Assembly: GCA_963971575.1 (NCBI GenBank)
Contig: OZ020611.1
Location: forward strand, 145,788,419 to 145,852,418
From: Liopterus haemorrhoidalis
Taxonomy: Eukaryota > Arthropoda > Insecta > Coleoptera > Dytiscidae
Length of the DNA stretch: 64,000 nucleotides
Direction: 5' to 3'
In this document: positions 32,575-44,270 of the stretch, one piece after another
Position numbering within the stretch: position 1 is the stretch's first letter
Layout of the letters: each line of letters starts with the position of its first letter
The notes under the pieces: model-generated
What the model was told of the DNA's origin: nothing
Database searches by the model: none
The model's input: only the letters and a program-made list of their open reading frames with translations
Made by a program: the position numbers and the translations under genes

Positions 32575-33840
32575 AATTTCAAATCACTTTATTTTATTAG
32601 TATCAAAATCAAATTATAATCAGAATTAAATTAATATATGTAATTTTTAATGGCTGCCCCCAGATAGTTTTTCGGTGTGCGCTCCTAACTCTAATAGTTT
32701 TCTTTAAAAAATCATTAAAAAAACCTGTGAAGACATGAACACTTTTTTCGTCGTTCAAAATTATCATAAAATATTTTAAACGTAATTAGAAATTCCATCA
32801 TATATCTTCTTAATTCAGTCTGTCCCTTTTCTTTCATTTAGTTACCTTTAAGAAAATCCAATTATCTTCTTACACATGCTCTTACATTTCACCATCCACA
32901 ATCATTCTCCCTTTCACCATATTCATCTAAGTCACGTTCAGTTATTTATTCTCAGTCGTTCTTGCCTTTTACCGCCACTTTCTACCTACTAAATTAACTA
33001 ATTAAGTGATTAATACTAAAATAATTACTAATCTAATATATGTATAATAAGTACTGGGGGATCATAATATTAATATCTCGGTTATCATGCGGGGGGATGC
33101 GATTGTCGAGATTTAAGATAATCGCGCACTTGTTTGGTTTAGAGCGCACTGGAGCAGTCTCTAAAAATAATGTTACATCGTGTCTCATTGATAACTTCCA
33201 TCGCTTACTTTATTAAAAAGCGCTTAAAACAATTTAAGAATGAAATAATTTTTCCAAATCTTTTTGTAATCTAGTCCTATACAAATATAATACTGCTAAA
33301 TTTATAAAAATATATGCTACCAAATAATACTTATTTATGCAGTTAGCCAGTACGAATAAATAATTGTTATTTAGATTTAAGTCAGTTGAACTGATGAATT
33401 TTACAAATGTAATTATATAATCAAAACATACATCCTTTACAACCAGTGTTAGAAAATAACATATCAACAAGGCGCCATTCATAAAAACAAATTTAATATA
33501 TAAACGCCCTAATTTCTGTGTATCCTCCGTAACGCTAAGTTCCTGGGTGCTAGCGGGTGTTGAGGTGTGCGGTCGGTCACGAAGTCAGTGGTGGGAGATG
33601 CGAACGACGTACCTCCACCAAACAGCTCACTTAGCGAGAATATAGCTCTTAGCTCTCCAGTCAGTATATACTTCGGCTTGATCAAAGAATTTTATGTCAA
33701 TTAATGTTATCTATTACATATATAATATCCCTTTACCAAAATTCTCAATAATTTTCGGCCGTCTTGCAGCTTTCGAAAGAGGAACTATTTTATTACATTT
33801 TACCGACCTTAGAGGAATAACATATTTGGTAATATCTTCC
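32575..33840. other. Unassigned sequence
   Basis: Mostly AT-rich. A GC-richer island at 33520-33670 (GGTGCTAGCGGGTGTTGAGG and neighbours) has no readable frame and no element end; it might be a promoter-like or retroelement leader segment, but nothing proves it. Confidence 0.35.
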
Positions 33841-33849
33841 TCAAATTTT

Positions 33850-34246
33850 GTTGTGACAATGTTCCGGCTCTAATTGTTATTAATTTTTGAGGAACAACTG
33901 TTTGTCTACCTTTAGAATCAATGTTTTTTAAATACAATAAATGCATCGTTTCCGTGTCGTCTTTAAGATGAGATATAAAATTCGATGAACTATTTTTATA
34001 TTCTTTAATTTCAACTTTAGGTAGGCATTGAATACATTGAGCAATAAACTTATTTTGCTCACAATATTTAAATAACTAAATATTAAAATATATTGCATTT
34101 TAAAAAAACGTATCATCTACCGTATTCGATTTAAATAAAAAATTTCTTCTTTTACCATCATTGGCTTACTGAAAAGAGTTTGAAGCTCCTGAATGCTTCA
34201 GATATTAAAAGAGTCGATGCACCAAAACTTTCACGAGTATCGCTGT
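33850..34246 (-). pseudogene. BED-finger-like hAT transposase N-terminal fragment
   Basis: On the minus strand an ATG at 34246 opens MSDSDTRESFGASTLLISEA, followed at about 34157 by a GTAAGC that could be a splice donor. Further on one frame reads CEQNKFIAQCIQCLPKVEIK and then EYKNSSSNFISHLKDDTETM. Cx2C...SSSNFxxHL is the BED zinc-finger pattern found at the N-terminus of hAT transposases, where it binds DNA. The second half of the zinc ligands (HxxxH) is not clean, and several stops occur before it. It may be a hAT remnant or an exon derived from one. Downstream transposase sequence is not recognised. Confidence 0.45.
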
Positions 34247-34419
34247 CACTCATGTTGGCGAAAAAATACAAATATATAATTGTAAAATATTGAGAACTGA
34301 CAATAACTGAAGTGACGCCTAGCGGAATATTTTGGAACTTAACGGAATAGGATTTTGTGTGGATGTGGCTCATTTAATTGCATTATTTCTATGTGTTAAA
34401 GTGAAGAAAAGTGAATAAA

Positions 34420-34539
34420 ATGTCTTTAAAATCGCAACAGAAAATTAACTGCAATGTGTATTCTTGTGTATCAAATGGCAAATGTCAAAAAATCCTATTC
34501 CAATCGTCATTTTGTAAGCGAATACAGCGCTTCTATAGG
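34420..34539 (+). other. Candidate small exon with Cys-rich start and splice donor
   Basis: An ATG at 34420 opens 40 codons (MSLKSQQKINCNVYSCVSNG, then KCQK...RFYR) followed directly by GTAATG, a plausible splice donor at 34538/34539; without splicing the frame ends at once in TAA. The CxxxxC spacing recalls the beginning of THAP-type DNA-binding domains, but the later ligands are not in this piece. It starts 173 bp from the minus-strand ATG at 34246, head to head. No acceptor or further exon was found. Could be chance. Confidence 0.25.
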
Positions 34540-34549
34540 TAATGTTACT

Positions 34550-35068
34550 TCTCAGTATCACTCAAATTTTTCACAAATTAAATCTGCGTCCAGAATGTAT
34601 AAATACTAAATTCCAATGACCAGTGAGAGTGTAAAAATCAAATCTCAATCCTGATTTTAGTTTTAGTCATAACTAAAAATTTAATCATAATATTGTGTAA
34701 ATATTTAATTTAGTTGAATAACTGCATTATGAGAGATGTATTTTACACATTAATCAAGTCTTAAAATTAAATTTTTAATCTCAATCCTCAATCATTAGTT
34801 TGATTGAAATTTGCCCAACTCTGGATATCAGCCAACATTGTTAGCAACGGGTCTGCTAGTTTAATATATAAAGCGTAATGTATGTTTATTTGTGTGCGGG
34901 AATGTTACGCTCGTGTCATGTCGTAAGACTTCGTGAAATTTTCCTGCTTTGCCGAATGAGTGTTGGGCTGTTACACGTTACACATACCAGTTGATGACAG
35001 ATCGTAAGCAACCTTCGTTCATTGTTAAAACCTTATATACGCAGACTTGTAACAAAATATCCTAAATA
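34550..35068. other. Unassigned AT-rich sequence
   Basis: No feature recognised up to the TA that flanks the mariner copy. Confidence 0.35.
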
Positions 35069-35070
35069 TA

Positions 35071-35949
35071 CGAGGTGTGTAAATTAAGTAACCGGACTGA
35101 TTTAAGTTTTTTTTTTTTATTCGAATAGAATTACAATTCAGTATTGTCTTCCTCAAAATATTTTACTTGGGAAGCCACACAGCGCTGGAGACGGTACTTC
35201 CAATCCTCATAGCAGTGCTGGAACTCGGATACCGAATTCAACTAGTCAGTTACGGACGTTTAAATGTTTTCGAGTGTTCCAAAATGACGTCCTTTGAGGT
35301 GAGTTTTCAATCTTGGGAAGAGGAAAAAGTCACAAGGACTTAAGTCAGGCGAATAAGGAGGCTGAGGAGCCACAGGAATGTTTTGAATGGTCAAAAACTC
35401 GTTTATTGAATTTTCTGTGTGACAAGGCGCATTGTTTCATTCCCAATTCATTGGTCAAAATCTGATGAACGGTAGTGTGAGTCAACTGACTGTCAAACGA
35501 CGATCTGAACGCACAAGATCCCGGATTTTGTTGACATTTTATCGGTTCTTGAAGATGAAGGCCTTGTGCTGCGTGATCCATCTTCAATTAACTCTCTTCC
35601 TTCTGAAAGTGCCTTAAATCACCAAAAAACATGGGTCCTTGACAAAACACTGTCTCCGTAGGCCTGCTGAAGTTTTGCAAAAGTGTCCGTTGCACTGTGC
35701 CCAAGTCTGAAGCAAAACCTGATAACACACCGTTGCAGCTAGAAATGAATGTTACTCATTTTTAGAACGCACTATAAAAAACTGTTTCACGAAAAAAATC
35801 GCTACGGACAACAAAATTACTCCAGCGAGTTCAAACTCCTACTGAAGGCGTATCACATGTTCACCTGCCACTCCTCTAAGTCTCACGTCCCAAATGTTGC
35901 CAGATCAAACGCTATGTTGTCAGTCCGGTTACTTAATTTACACAGCTCG
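35071..35949 (-). mobile_element. Complete but internally deleted mariner element (copy 3)
   Basis: 879 bp, flanked by TA at 35069-35070 and 35950-35951. The terminal inverted repeats (CGAGGTGTGTAAATTAAGTA, then ACCGGACTG) agree over 29 bp with one mismatch. On the minus strand a helix-turn-helix piece QLTHTTVHQILTNELG is followed, after loss of the central catalytic region, by NNAPCHTENSINEFLTIQNI and PPYSPDLSPCDFFLFPRLKT. The third catalytic Asp is present; the first is deleted and the second (in HDNAP of intact mariners) appears as Asn. Same family as copies 1 and 2; non-autonomous. Confidence 0.92.
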
Positions 35950-35951
35950 TA

Positions 35952-36589
35952 CATATATTCTTTGTCGTACTAGAATATTTAAAAACTACACGGGTCAGCG
36001 TAAATGCCAGTAGCGGCTATTCAGTCTGAAAAGAAGGGAGACAACAATTCAGTCCTACGTGCTTTGTACAGTACTTACTACAGAAATACCGTATTTCAAA
36101 TACTTAAAAAATTCTCTTGGTGTTTGGATTTGCAAATACTTTCTAGTATTTCTACTTCTAGTATTTCAAAGTACCTGTTATTTCAAATATTTTGAACGGC
36201 ATTTGGTATGTGGTATTTCAGTATTTGAGTATACTGAGTATTTGGCACAGTCCCCTCTTCACACTCCGCCATTAAAATAGAACCATCGTGATAATGTGAG
36301 AAGTATAATATAAACGCACTAGCGCCCTTAACAATTTAAACTGCACGATGCATGTTGGTCACGTCGCATTTTAACAAAATTACAATTTATAACTATGCAA
36401 CTATGCAGCAATGGGAATACTTGAGGAACAATATGAATGGTGAAGTGATAAATTTTAATATAAAACAAAGAGGAAAATAATGTTTAAAAATATATATACA
36501 AATTATCAAAAAAATAGTGCCTTCCTTACCTCCCCTCGTGAGCTGCCACTGTTAAATGCATACTTAAGCCTTATAATAAATACATAGCA
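35952..36589. other. Unassigned sequence with ATACTTTGAAATAC-like repeats
   Basis: At 36088-36250 many variants of GTATTTCAAATAC recur (for example CGTATTTCAAATACTT and CTAGTATTTCAAAGTAC), a pattern typical of subterminal repeats of some hAT elements. No two matching ends were found. No coding sequence. Confidence 0.35.
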
Positions 36590-36829
36590 CAGCCATACAG
36601 TGGCGTGGCGTCCATGGAAGCAAAGAATGCACTGCATCCTTTGCTAAATCAGACGCAAATATTTTTTGTGAAAAAACTTGATATATTATTAAATATAATG
36701 TATTAATTTATGTTTTATTTGTTATAGTAGAATATGGTTATAATAATTACTTTCAATTAGTCGAATCTATCAAGTATAAATTATAGTACAAAATATGTGA
36801 GGCAGAACTAATAAATTTTGTAAAATATT

Positions 36830-37290
36830 GAAATCAAAAAAGCAATTGCTTCTAAAACTTTACCAATAATGGGACGAAAATTGTATAATGCATTTCCACT
36901 ACAGTTTAAAGACCTTTTATATCACCATAGTCAATCTTATTATACTGGACATGTCAAACGGTTATCTTTATTGACTAGCGATTCTAGGTTAAAAATGTTC
37001 AATACCTTGTAATTTTATTACTATTTCTGATTTTATTTGAATCTCAAATTTGTATATTTGTATGTATTTTATTGTATTTATATATATGTATTTATTTTCT
37101 ACTCCTAATTAACTATTTTTCTATGATGAATTAACGCTATGCATAAGTCACCACAGGATATTTTGTATCATCTGTGACAATGTTTTGTTTATATTGTTTT
37201 TCTGCGTTATAATGTATATAAATATATTTTACTCAACTTTGTATTTGTATATATATATATACAAATACATTATTATTATTATTATTATTT
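36830..37290 (+). pseudogene. LINE C-terminal fragment with (ATT)n tail
   Basis: The frame reads EIKKAIASKTLPIMGRKLYN, then AFPLQFKDLLYHHSQSYYTG and HVKRLSLL before a stop at 37012. GxxLYNxxPxxxK is the form of the last segment of many CR1/Jockey-like LINEs (xxWNxLPxxLR...FKxxL). The 3' UTR ends in (ATT)n at 37270-37289. Inserted in the 36.6-39.3 kb hAT. Confidence 0.42.
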
Positions 37291-37299
37291 TTATGTTGA

Positions 37300-38090
37300 A
37301 TATTAAAAAGAAGTTTTTTGAGTGCTTCAGCTGCTAGGTTATTAGCACTCGGTACTTTAGTTTATATACAAAGTCGTTTATAATAATGTATAACAATAAT
37401 AGTATTTGGTAATATTTCTAATACATAGTAACAGTGCTAATATATTACAAAAATTTTGGTGAAAATTACAAATCTGTTTATATCAACTTATATATATTTA
37501 TGTTTTTCAGGTAGTTTATGATGTTTGTTTCTGTGGTGTCAGTGGGTGAGAGTGCTTGTTGTAAGTTATTGGGTATGTTATGTAGTTGTCTGTAGTGGCT
37601 GTATTTTGTGCATTCTGTTATTACGTGATGGACAGTTATTGGAGAATTGCATGTGTCACACATGTCTGCTGGTGTTTTCTGTATGATGTGTTTGTGTGTG
37701 AAGGCGGTGTGTCCTATTCTGATTCGTGTCAGTACTACCTGTTCTCTTCTATCTTCTCTTGTTGGCCATTTGGTTACGTCGTCCTTAATTAGACTTAATT
37801 TCGTGTTGGTGTTTTCCCAGTATGTGTGCCAGACTTCTTGGATTTTTCTTCGTATGAATTTTATGAAGTCAGTTTTGGGTATAGGAATACTTATTTCTGG
37901 GGTTACTATTGTCTCTTTAGCTGCTGTGTCGGCCATTTCATTACCTTTTATTCCACAGTGCGAGGGAATCCACATAAAAAGAATTTTGTAATTATTATTA
38001 TATAGTTGTTGAACTTTCTCTTGGATATAGGTGGTAGTTTTTGTTTTGAAGGATGGTATATACATTTTTGCTGTTAAGTAATGATAAGTG
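37300..38090 (-). mobile_element. Jockey-like LINE 3' end (RNase H to C-terminus)
   Basis: A 195-codon minus-strand frame (37478-38065) is the longest in the window. It reads the end of RNase H (ILFMWIPSHCGIKGNEMADT, then AAKE), a linker, REQVVLTRIRIGHTAFTHKH and a Cys-His knuckle CDTCNSPITVHHVITECTKY, and ends in YLKNINIYKLI. The RNase H His and C-terminal Asp region (SHxGIxGNExAD) and all knuckle ligands are kept, so this copy is less decayed than the related one at 7.6-8.3 kb. The RT and endonuclease are missing (5' truncation). Its 3' UTR carries a hairpin at 37320-37350. The first Met is not a real start. Confidence 0.85.
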
Positions 38091-38094
38091 AGCT

Positions 38095-38777
38095 ATTTCA
38101 ACATTATAAGTAACACCCTCACCCTTAAATAATCTTCTTTTTAAAAACTGCATTAAAGAGAAAACAAAAATGTTTCATCATATAAAATTTTGATGTAAAG
38201 TAAATAAGTCGGATATTTCAATATTTTTGAAAATATTTTAGAGAAATACTTTTAAGAAAGTACTATTATAATAAAAACCATTGGTCTTAAATTATATTTA
38301 CTTTATTTTACCATAAATTCACAATTTTCATGATTTAAATAATTGGGCCAACATCACTGAGACGGGGCTCGTATCGAGTGTTAGAACGGGTTATTTTGAG
38401 TACGAAGCAACGCCAGGGCGTGAGATATAAGCCAGTTTGGATGCATACTAAAAGTCAGCCTACATGAGTCCACCGAAGGTGTTAACAGTTGCTAGGGTGC
38501 GTCTCAGAGTCTTCTGCATTTTACGCAGCAGAGCGGTCTACGGTCGCTAAAAAGCATTTATCAAGCACTAACTGCTTATTTTTGAGTTAATGTGTTTTTA
38601 TTTTCTTTGTGGTCGAATCTTCGAATTCAAATAAAAAATAATTTTCATAAGTATTTATTAATTTCAGGGTTTCAGAAATAACTTCGATAAATTTTAAGCT
38701 AATTTATGAATTAACAAAAACTTCTTTTGCAGCTTTAAATATTGCAAACAAAAAATTAGTTATTGACACACGTAAAA
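38095..38777. other. Internal sequence of the 36.6-kb hAT
   Basis: Between nested insertions. GC-richer at 38355-38560 with no readable domain. Confidence 0.4.
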
Positions 38778-39160
38778 GCTATTCCATACCTTTAGGCGGA
38801 ACTAGATTTTGCAATCTAGTAACTTATAGTTTGATTCGAGCTTTTGGCAATTTTGGTTAAGCTTTGCAAATCATACTTACAATAAACATTATTAGGTTAA
38901 AGTTAATATCATTATAAAATGTCATTATTATTACATTTTTATTTTTTGTGTCTCTTTTATTAGAAATATCTTAATTCCTTAAATCTTACATTTAACAAAA
39001 ATTTATATACGTATTATTTATTTCATTTTTCTAATTAATGCCACTTAATAATAAATGCAAACATGAAAAATGAAATAACCTTGCCAAGCTCTGTTTTCGT
39101 GACAACTTAAAAATATGAAACCTTCATTTAGTTCCGCCTAAAGCAAAGAAATGACTTATA
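38778..39160. mobile_element. GCTATTCC-family MITE, copy D
   Basis: The left end is GCTATTCCATACCTTTAGGC, then GGAACTAGATTTTGCAATCT; the right end is TAGTTCCGCCTAAAGC...GACTTATAG. The interior (GTCATTATTATTACATTTTT and similar) matches copy E rather than copy A. Non-coding, nested in the 36.6-kb hAT. Confidence 0.7.
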
Positions 39161-39290
39161 GAACCTAACCTGAACCTTAAAAGCCTTAGAAACTGACATT
39201 CGCGACATTCGCGAGAATATTTTAGCCTACATGCATTTGTTTGCACTGTTTCCCTTGATCATAAAGTCACGCTACGCCACTGCAGCCATA

Positions 39291-40135
39291 ACATAAAAAT
39301 AACAGTACTCTCTTTGTTTTGTTTATTACAAACAGATGTTCAATACAGTGAAACCCTTTGTGAAATCTTTACGGTTATGCACTAAGTTATAGAACTATTA
39401 TGAACGAAGTTTTATGCTTGTTCGCATTCTTCAAAATTATTCTTCTTAAATTTTTAAAAGCTTTAGATATACACTTCAGATAAACTAAAATTTCATTCGA
39501 ATTACCTTTCTTAAAATAAAACGTATAGCGTTAAAATTGCATATGGAAACGAGTTTTGTACGTGAGATTTCATGTTAGTTGTTGTAAAAGACATTCACCG
39601 TCTCAAAAGTGCAATAAGAAGATAAAGTGCACATGAATGTGGCATAGCTTGGCATGAGCGGGTGTCGCAACCGATGAATATTTAACCCCGAGAATATCCA
39701 GTCTGCCTGACAGAGATAAACTAAACGGATATGGTTTGTTTAGGGACACTCCGATATGCGTGCTTCCCAACATGCTGAAATATAAAAAGGACGTAGCTAC
39801 TGGAAAATAGCCACGGTTATTTAACAATTTTATCTTTTCCGTACATTTTATTCGCCATATGTACTTAAATTATGGAGCATAGGGATATTATCTTATTTGA
39901 CCAATAAAAAAGAAAAAATCAGCTGTGGCCACCACAACCGACCGCCATCACAAAGTACTTGTATAAAATACATTCTAGCAGCAGAGTAGTTATTATTGTA
40001 AAAGACAATAAAAAAAAATTCTTAAATAAAAGTTGTTAGTTATTGCTTTTGTAGCAACTTTTGTTAAATAATTTTTTTCGATATATTTTTCTGTTGTGAA
40101 ATATTCGCAAAAATCTTAAAATCGACACGAGTAAA
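39291..40135. other. Unassigned sequence
   Basis: No feature recognised between the hAT target duplication and a hAT transposase fragment. Confidence 0.35.
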
Positions 40136-40139
40136 CTCA

Positions 40140-40786
40140 CTAATAAGGTCACATGTACAAGTAGTAAATTTGAAGAAAGAAGAACGAAGAAACGAAAAAT
40201 GCCTTTTGATGAAAGAAGTGACAAAGATCACCTATTTTCTGTAAAAGAAGATTTCATATGCAATACGTTTTATACAATTTGTGATCAGCTGATAACCGAA
40301 TTTAATAGCAGGAAAAAAAGCATATGAAGACATTTTGCAAAATTTAAAAATATTCTTCAATCTTTCTATGCCAGAAAATGAAAAAATAAAGAATGCATTA
40401 AGAACCTTAAAGAAATTTATGAGAAGGATATGAATAAATATCAATTCGAAGGTGAAGTGTAGCAATTTCTGTTTTTTATAAAAGAAGGCAAAGAAGAATA
40501 TTCGGCTACTGGTGCATATAAAGTAGCGTCAGATTTGATTGAAACATTTCCCAATGTAGAAATTATTTTACGAATATTTCTAACATTACCTATACTAAAT
40601 GCTTCGGAAGAACGATCTTTTTCCAGTCTAAAAAGAATAAAAAAATATGTAAGAAACAAAATACAGGAGGACCGATTAAATTCGATGACAATTTTGTATA
40701 TTGAATATGAATTGTTAAATAAAATCAACTGCGATCATTTAATTGATAAATTTGCAAAAGAAAAATCTCGAAGAAAATATATATGA
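40140..40786 (+). pseudogene. hAT transposase C-terminal third with dimerisation domain
   Basis: Successive frames read FDERSDKDHLFSVKEDFICN and TFYTICDQLITEFNSR, then KNALRTLKKF, and an open frame 40535-40786 with FPNVEIILRIFLTLPILNAS and EERSFSSLKRIKKYVRNKIQ followed by EDRLNSMTILYIEYELL. S-x-E-R-x-FSxLKxIKxxxRxxxxxxRLNxLxxLxIE is the hATC dimerisation domain of hAT transposases and related ZMYM/ZBED host proteins. Frameshifts near 40315 and 40440 and a stop at about 40460 break it. The last domain alone is open for 83 codons. No element ends were found around it. No recognisable N-terminal BED domain or catalytic DDE core precedes it. Confidence 0.72.
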
Positions 40787-41028
40787 ACATGACTTTTTAC
40801 GAATGAAGAGAAAAATAACTTTCAAGGAAAAAATAAGTTTTTTCTTCTTTTCTGCTTTAAAAACACCTTCTCCGCTTATGACGTTCATTCATACATTTAT
40901 TGAGTTGGTAATCCTTATATGTAGAAATATTTAAAAATAATTTCACTATTTTTGATTGTTAATAATTAATAAATAAATTACTTTCTATTCTATTCTTAAT
41001 TTTTAAACGTTCACTATCTATGTGATTA

Positions 41029-42763
41029 CAAGGGCGTAGCCAGAGGAGGGGGGGGGCTAGGGGGCTGCAGCCCCCTCCGTCTTTCAAGGCGAAGCCTCAC
41101 GTGAGCTGGTGATAGTGCAAATTTGCGTTGGATTATACAACAACGAAAATAGCAGCATCTTAATTATATTTCATGTCTAAATTGAAATATTCGGTTTTTA
41201 GCAAAAAAATTGTGTTGCTGAAACTATAGTTTCATTATTTGAAATTCAAATAAACAGTAACTGTCCATAATCCTGCCTTAGAATAGTCGCCCAGTTAATT
41301 TGACGCTTTGCCGTCGCTTAAAAGGTTGAATATTCGGTGCGTTTTGTTGTGCCAATTCTGGTTTCGGTTTAATCAGAATACGCGTTTTGTTGCGACTATA
41401 TTGTCATTCTATTCATTCTACTCATTCGATGACTCGAGGTCGAACGACTAGAATGAATAAGTGTGGTGGGGATGAAAAGTAATATTTGAATGCAGTTGTT
41501 TTCATTTGGTTTTTAAATGTACATATTAGAATTGAATCTTGCTATTACTGCTTGAAAATAATTTTTACTTTTAGGTATTTTCCCATTTTGTTTCCTAAAA
41601 TAAATATATACCTATATGATTTTAATATAGTTTTGATAAATCTAAACTTAAAATGTATGTACAATTCAATTACTCGTTCTAAAACATTCTTGAATATTGG
41701 CTTCAATTATAAAGTTTTTTTATTCTGCATTTATTATTTAGATTATCCATTTAGGTGAAATATGGTCGTTATTTGTTCTAAGTATAACCATATGACTTAA
41801 CCTCCAAGCAAATGTCATTCCATGTTTACTTCACGATCAAAATTGTCGTTTTCTTGCGCATCAATTCTAGTACTTCCAACCAGCCACCAACAAAACGCAC
41901 CCATTGTATTGGGCTAGGCTAGCCCGGCTAGCATTGAACGTTTACGCGCGAAACATCACAACCGTCCAGTCAAACAACACCGTTTATATACACGTGGCTG
42001 CTGTGAAATGCAAATTGTAATATTTTGTTACATATAATTTATTTGATTCGTGCTTACATGTTACATCTAGAGATCTATAGTAGATGAGTGTATTTAACTG
42101 AGGTTAGTTTGTTTATTTAACCTTCGTGTTACCATGCTATTTCGTCCGAGCGATCCCATGGGTGGATTTTTTCTTCCCAAAATTTCGAACAAATAACTAT
42201 TCCACGAGTAATCTCTAATCAAATATATCGAAACAACACTACTTCGAGTTCACCTGAAGCATATTAGAGGACAACTATTTTTATTCCCTTTATTGACCAT
42301 ATAAGCTCCCAGTTAAATGCTAGGTTTTTGAAACATAAAGAAATGGCTCAAAACGTATTTAAGAAATACAATGTCGGAGGAGCGACTCAATGGCTTGGCG
42401 TCTCTTAATGTTCATTGGGAGATGAAAGAAGAAGATGTAATTGATGAATTGAAAAAAACAGCTCGCCGATTTGTATTATGGAAATAATGTTACAGTTTTT
42501 CATGTTCCTGTTTCAAGTTCCATCCTGTTAATTGTAAAATGTACATTAATAATAAATATTATTTGATTTCGTTTCATAATTATATGCACATCGTTTAAAT
42601 TTACACATGTCACAGTTACAGTTTAATGATCTATGTTATATTTGTCTTTAAAAATAACTATATCCGCATATATTTTGCATCAAAATGTTTTATTATATTT
42701 TAGACAGATTCTTCCGAAAATGGAATTAGCCCCTCCTTTGCGGAATTTCTGGCTACGCCCCTG
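41029..42763 (+). mobile_element. hAT element of 1.7 kb with transposase remnant
   Basis: The left terminus CAAGGGCGTAGCCAGAGG and right terminus, reverse complement CAGGGGCGTAGCCAGAAA, are inverted repeats. ATGTGATT is found at 41020-41027 and 42764-42771 (one extra A at the left junction), an 8-bp target duplication. Near the right end (42350-42483) the frame reads RLKTY-like LKTYLRNTMSEERLNGLASL followed by NVHWEMKEEDVIDELKKTAR and a stop: the hATC dimerisation domain. The catalytic core and BED finger are absent; the interior is AT-rich. GGTGCGTTTTGTTG (41338-41351) and its reverse complement (41888-41901) form an inner inverted repeat. Confidence 0.85.
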
Positions 42764-42771
42764 ATGTGATT

Positions 42772-44270
42772 GTATTTATATAATTAAGACGAAATTATAA
42801 AATGTTTGCTGGTGTAATCAAAATATTGCACTGATATCTTATGTAACTATAAAGAGTAATTGTGATATAAATGTAAATAAAAAGGTACATTAAATCATAG
42901 TTATTGTTTTTCATATAGGTACCTTAATCAGTAGTTAAAAAAGGAATACTTAAAATGAATATCTCTACGTAGGTATTAGTATATTGGTAAATTTATCAAC
43001 TTGCATTGGTTTAAAGTAATAGAGCGCCCATTTTAATTTTACCGCCCAGGGCTCCCAAGCAACTTAATTCGCCACTGCACGTAATATAACTACTGTAAAA
43101 CCAAATGTAACAAATATTTACCAAAATGTATAATAATGTAAAATAATGTAAACTAATGTCCCGAGATGCAAATAACTGAGCTGTTGGAGCGCCTGTAAAT
43201 AAAACAATTTAAAATAACTAGTTGAACTAACAAGTGCCTGATTTTTACGACAAAGATATTCAAAACCTTGTCAAAAGGTATGACAAATGTCTCAAGTAAA
43301 ATTGTGTCTCTGTGTAAAAATAAGTTATGATACGTATTAACAATAAACACCGTTTTCATTGAAAAATATTAACTTTCATGTTGTTAATTACAAATGTTAT
43401 TTACTTTCTCTATGACTCTCCTATATTTTACTTAATGACAATAAAGAATCTATTGGAAGTCCTACCACTGACCTTATAAGACAGAACAAAATTTTCAGAA
43501 AATAAACGATTAGTAATATCACATTTTTCCGACAACCTTTTCACAAAGCATCTATTCGTTCAGAATTCTGATGTCTTACATAGCATTAAGACATACCTTT
43601 TAAATGTCCATCTCAGACAATATGAAGGCAGCAGCGTTGGTTGCGTCTCAGCGTTATGACGACATAGAGCGACGCGGCTCTACCGACGCTCGTGTGGGTG
43701 GGGATGAGTGTTCTAGAATGAGATGACAGAATTAATGTGACGTCATGTACATGTCGTCGCCAGGTGATTAATGACAATCTGATTTGGAATGTCGAGTAAC
43801 GGCTACTCTCTCTCTCTCTATGCCATTTGTTTTAAACGGACAGTTGAAGAGATTGTAATTGTGTTTTTATTTTTGATTTCTTGATATCAAGATGATTTTG
43901 ATGTGGGTATAAGAGTTCATTTGCAATGACAATTGTGTAGGTCGGGAAATATTTAATGAATTTCAGGTAGGGGAGGACTGTCCATATAAGTGCCCGGACT
44001 GAGCGAGGGCCGTTTTCGGACTGCCAAGAAAATATTTTCAATCAATCAATTTGGGGAAGGTGAGACAGATTTTGACACTTTTATTCAATAGCAATTTTTA
44101 TCACAATTTTTAGATATGTACGACTAATGGTTACATTAATCGACAGTAATACATGTTGTCTCTAAACACTTCTATCGAAACTTTAAATATGCAATTATGA
44201 TTTGAAGAAAAATTGATTTTTTTCAAATATGTCTTTATCCGATTGTTTTCCACCATAGGGTAGATTTAAA
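42772..44270. other. Unassigned AT-rich sequence
   Basis: AATTCGCCACTG at about 43067-43078, after GCCCAGGGCTCCCAAGC, looks like a lone hAT right terminus (CAGTGGCGAATT reversed). No partner was found. A short CT-rich run lies at 43804-43820. No coding motif. Confidence 0.35.

Larger units (their letters stand above)
36598..39282. mobile_element. hAT element of 2.7 kb carrying nested insertions
   Basis: The ends CAGTGGCGTGGCGTCC and, at the right, CACGCTACGCCACTG (reverse complement CAGTGGCGTAGCGTG) form the TIR. CAGCCATA is duplicated at 36590-36597 and 39283-39290, an exact 8-bp hAT target duplication. Inside are a plus-strand LINE tail (36830-37290), a minus-strand Jockey-like LINE (37300-38090) and a GCTATTCC-family MITE (38778-39160). 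No transposase was recognised in what remains (about 1.1 kb), so the original element was probably a non-autonomous derivative. Confidence 0.88.

Noticed and set aside
37586..37991. Plus-strand frames opposite the Jockey-like LINE
   Set aside because: The minus strand carries RNase H and the Cys knuckle; the plus frames are shadows.
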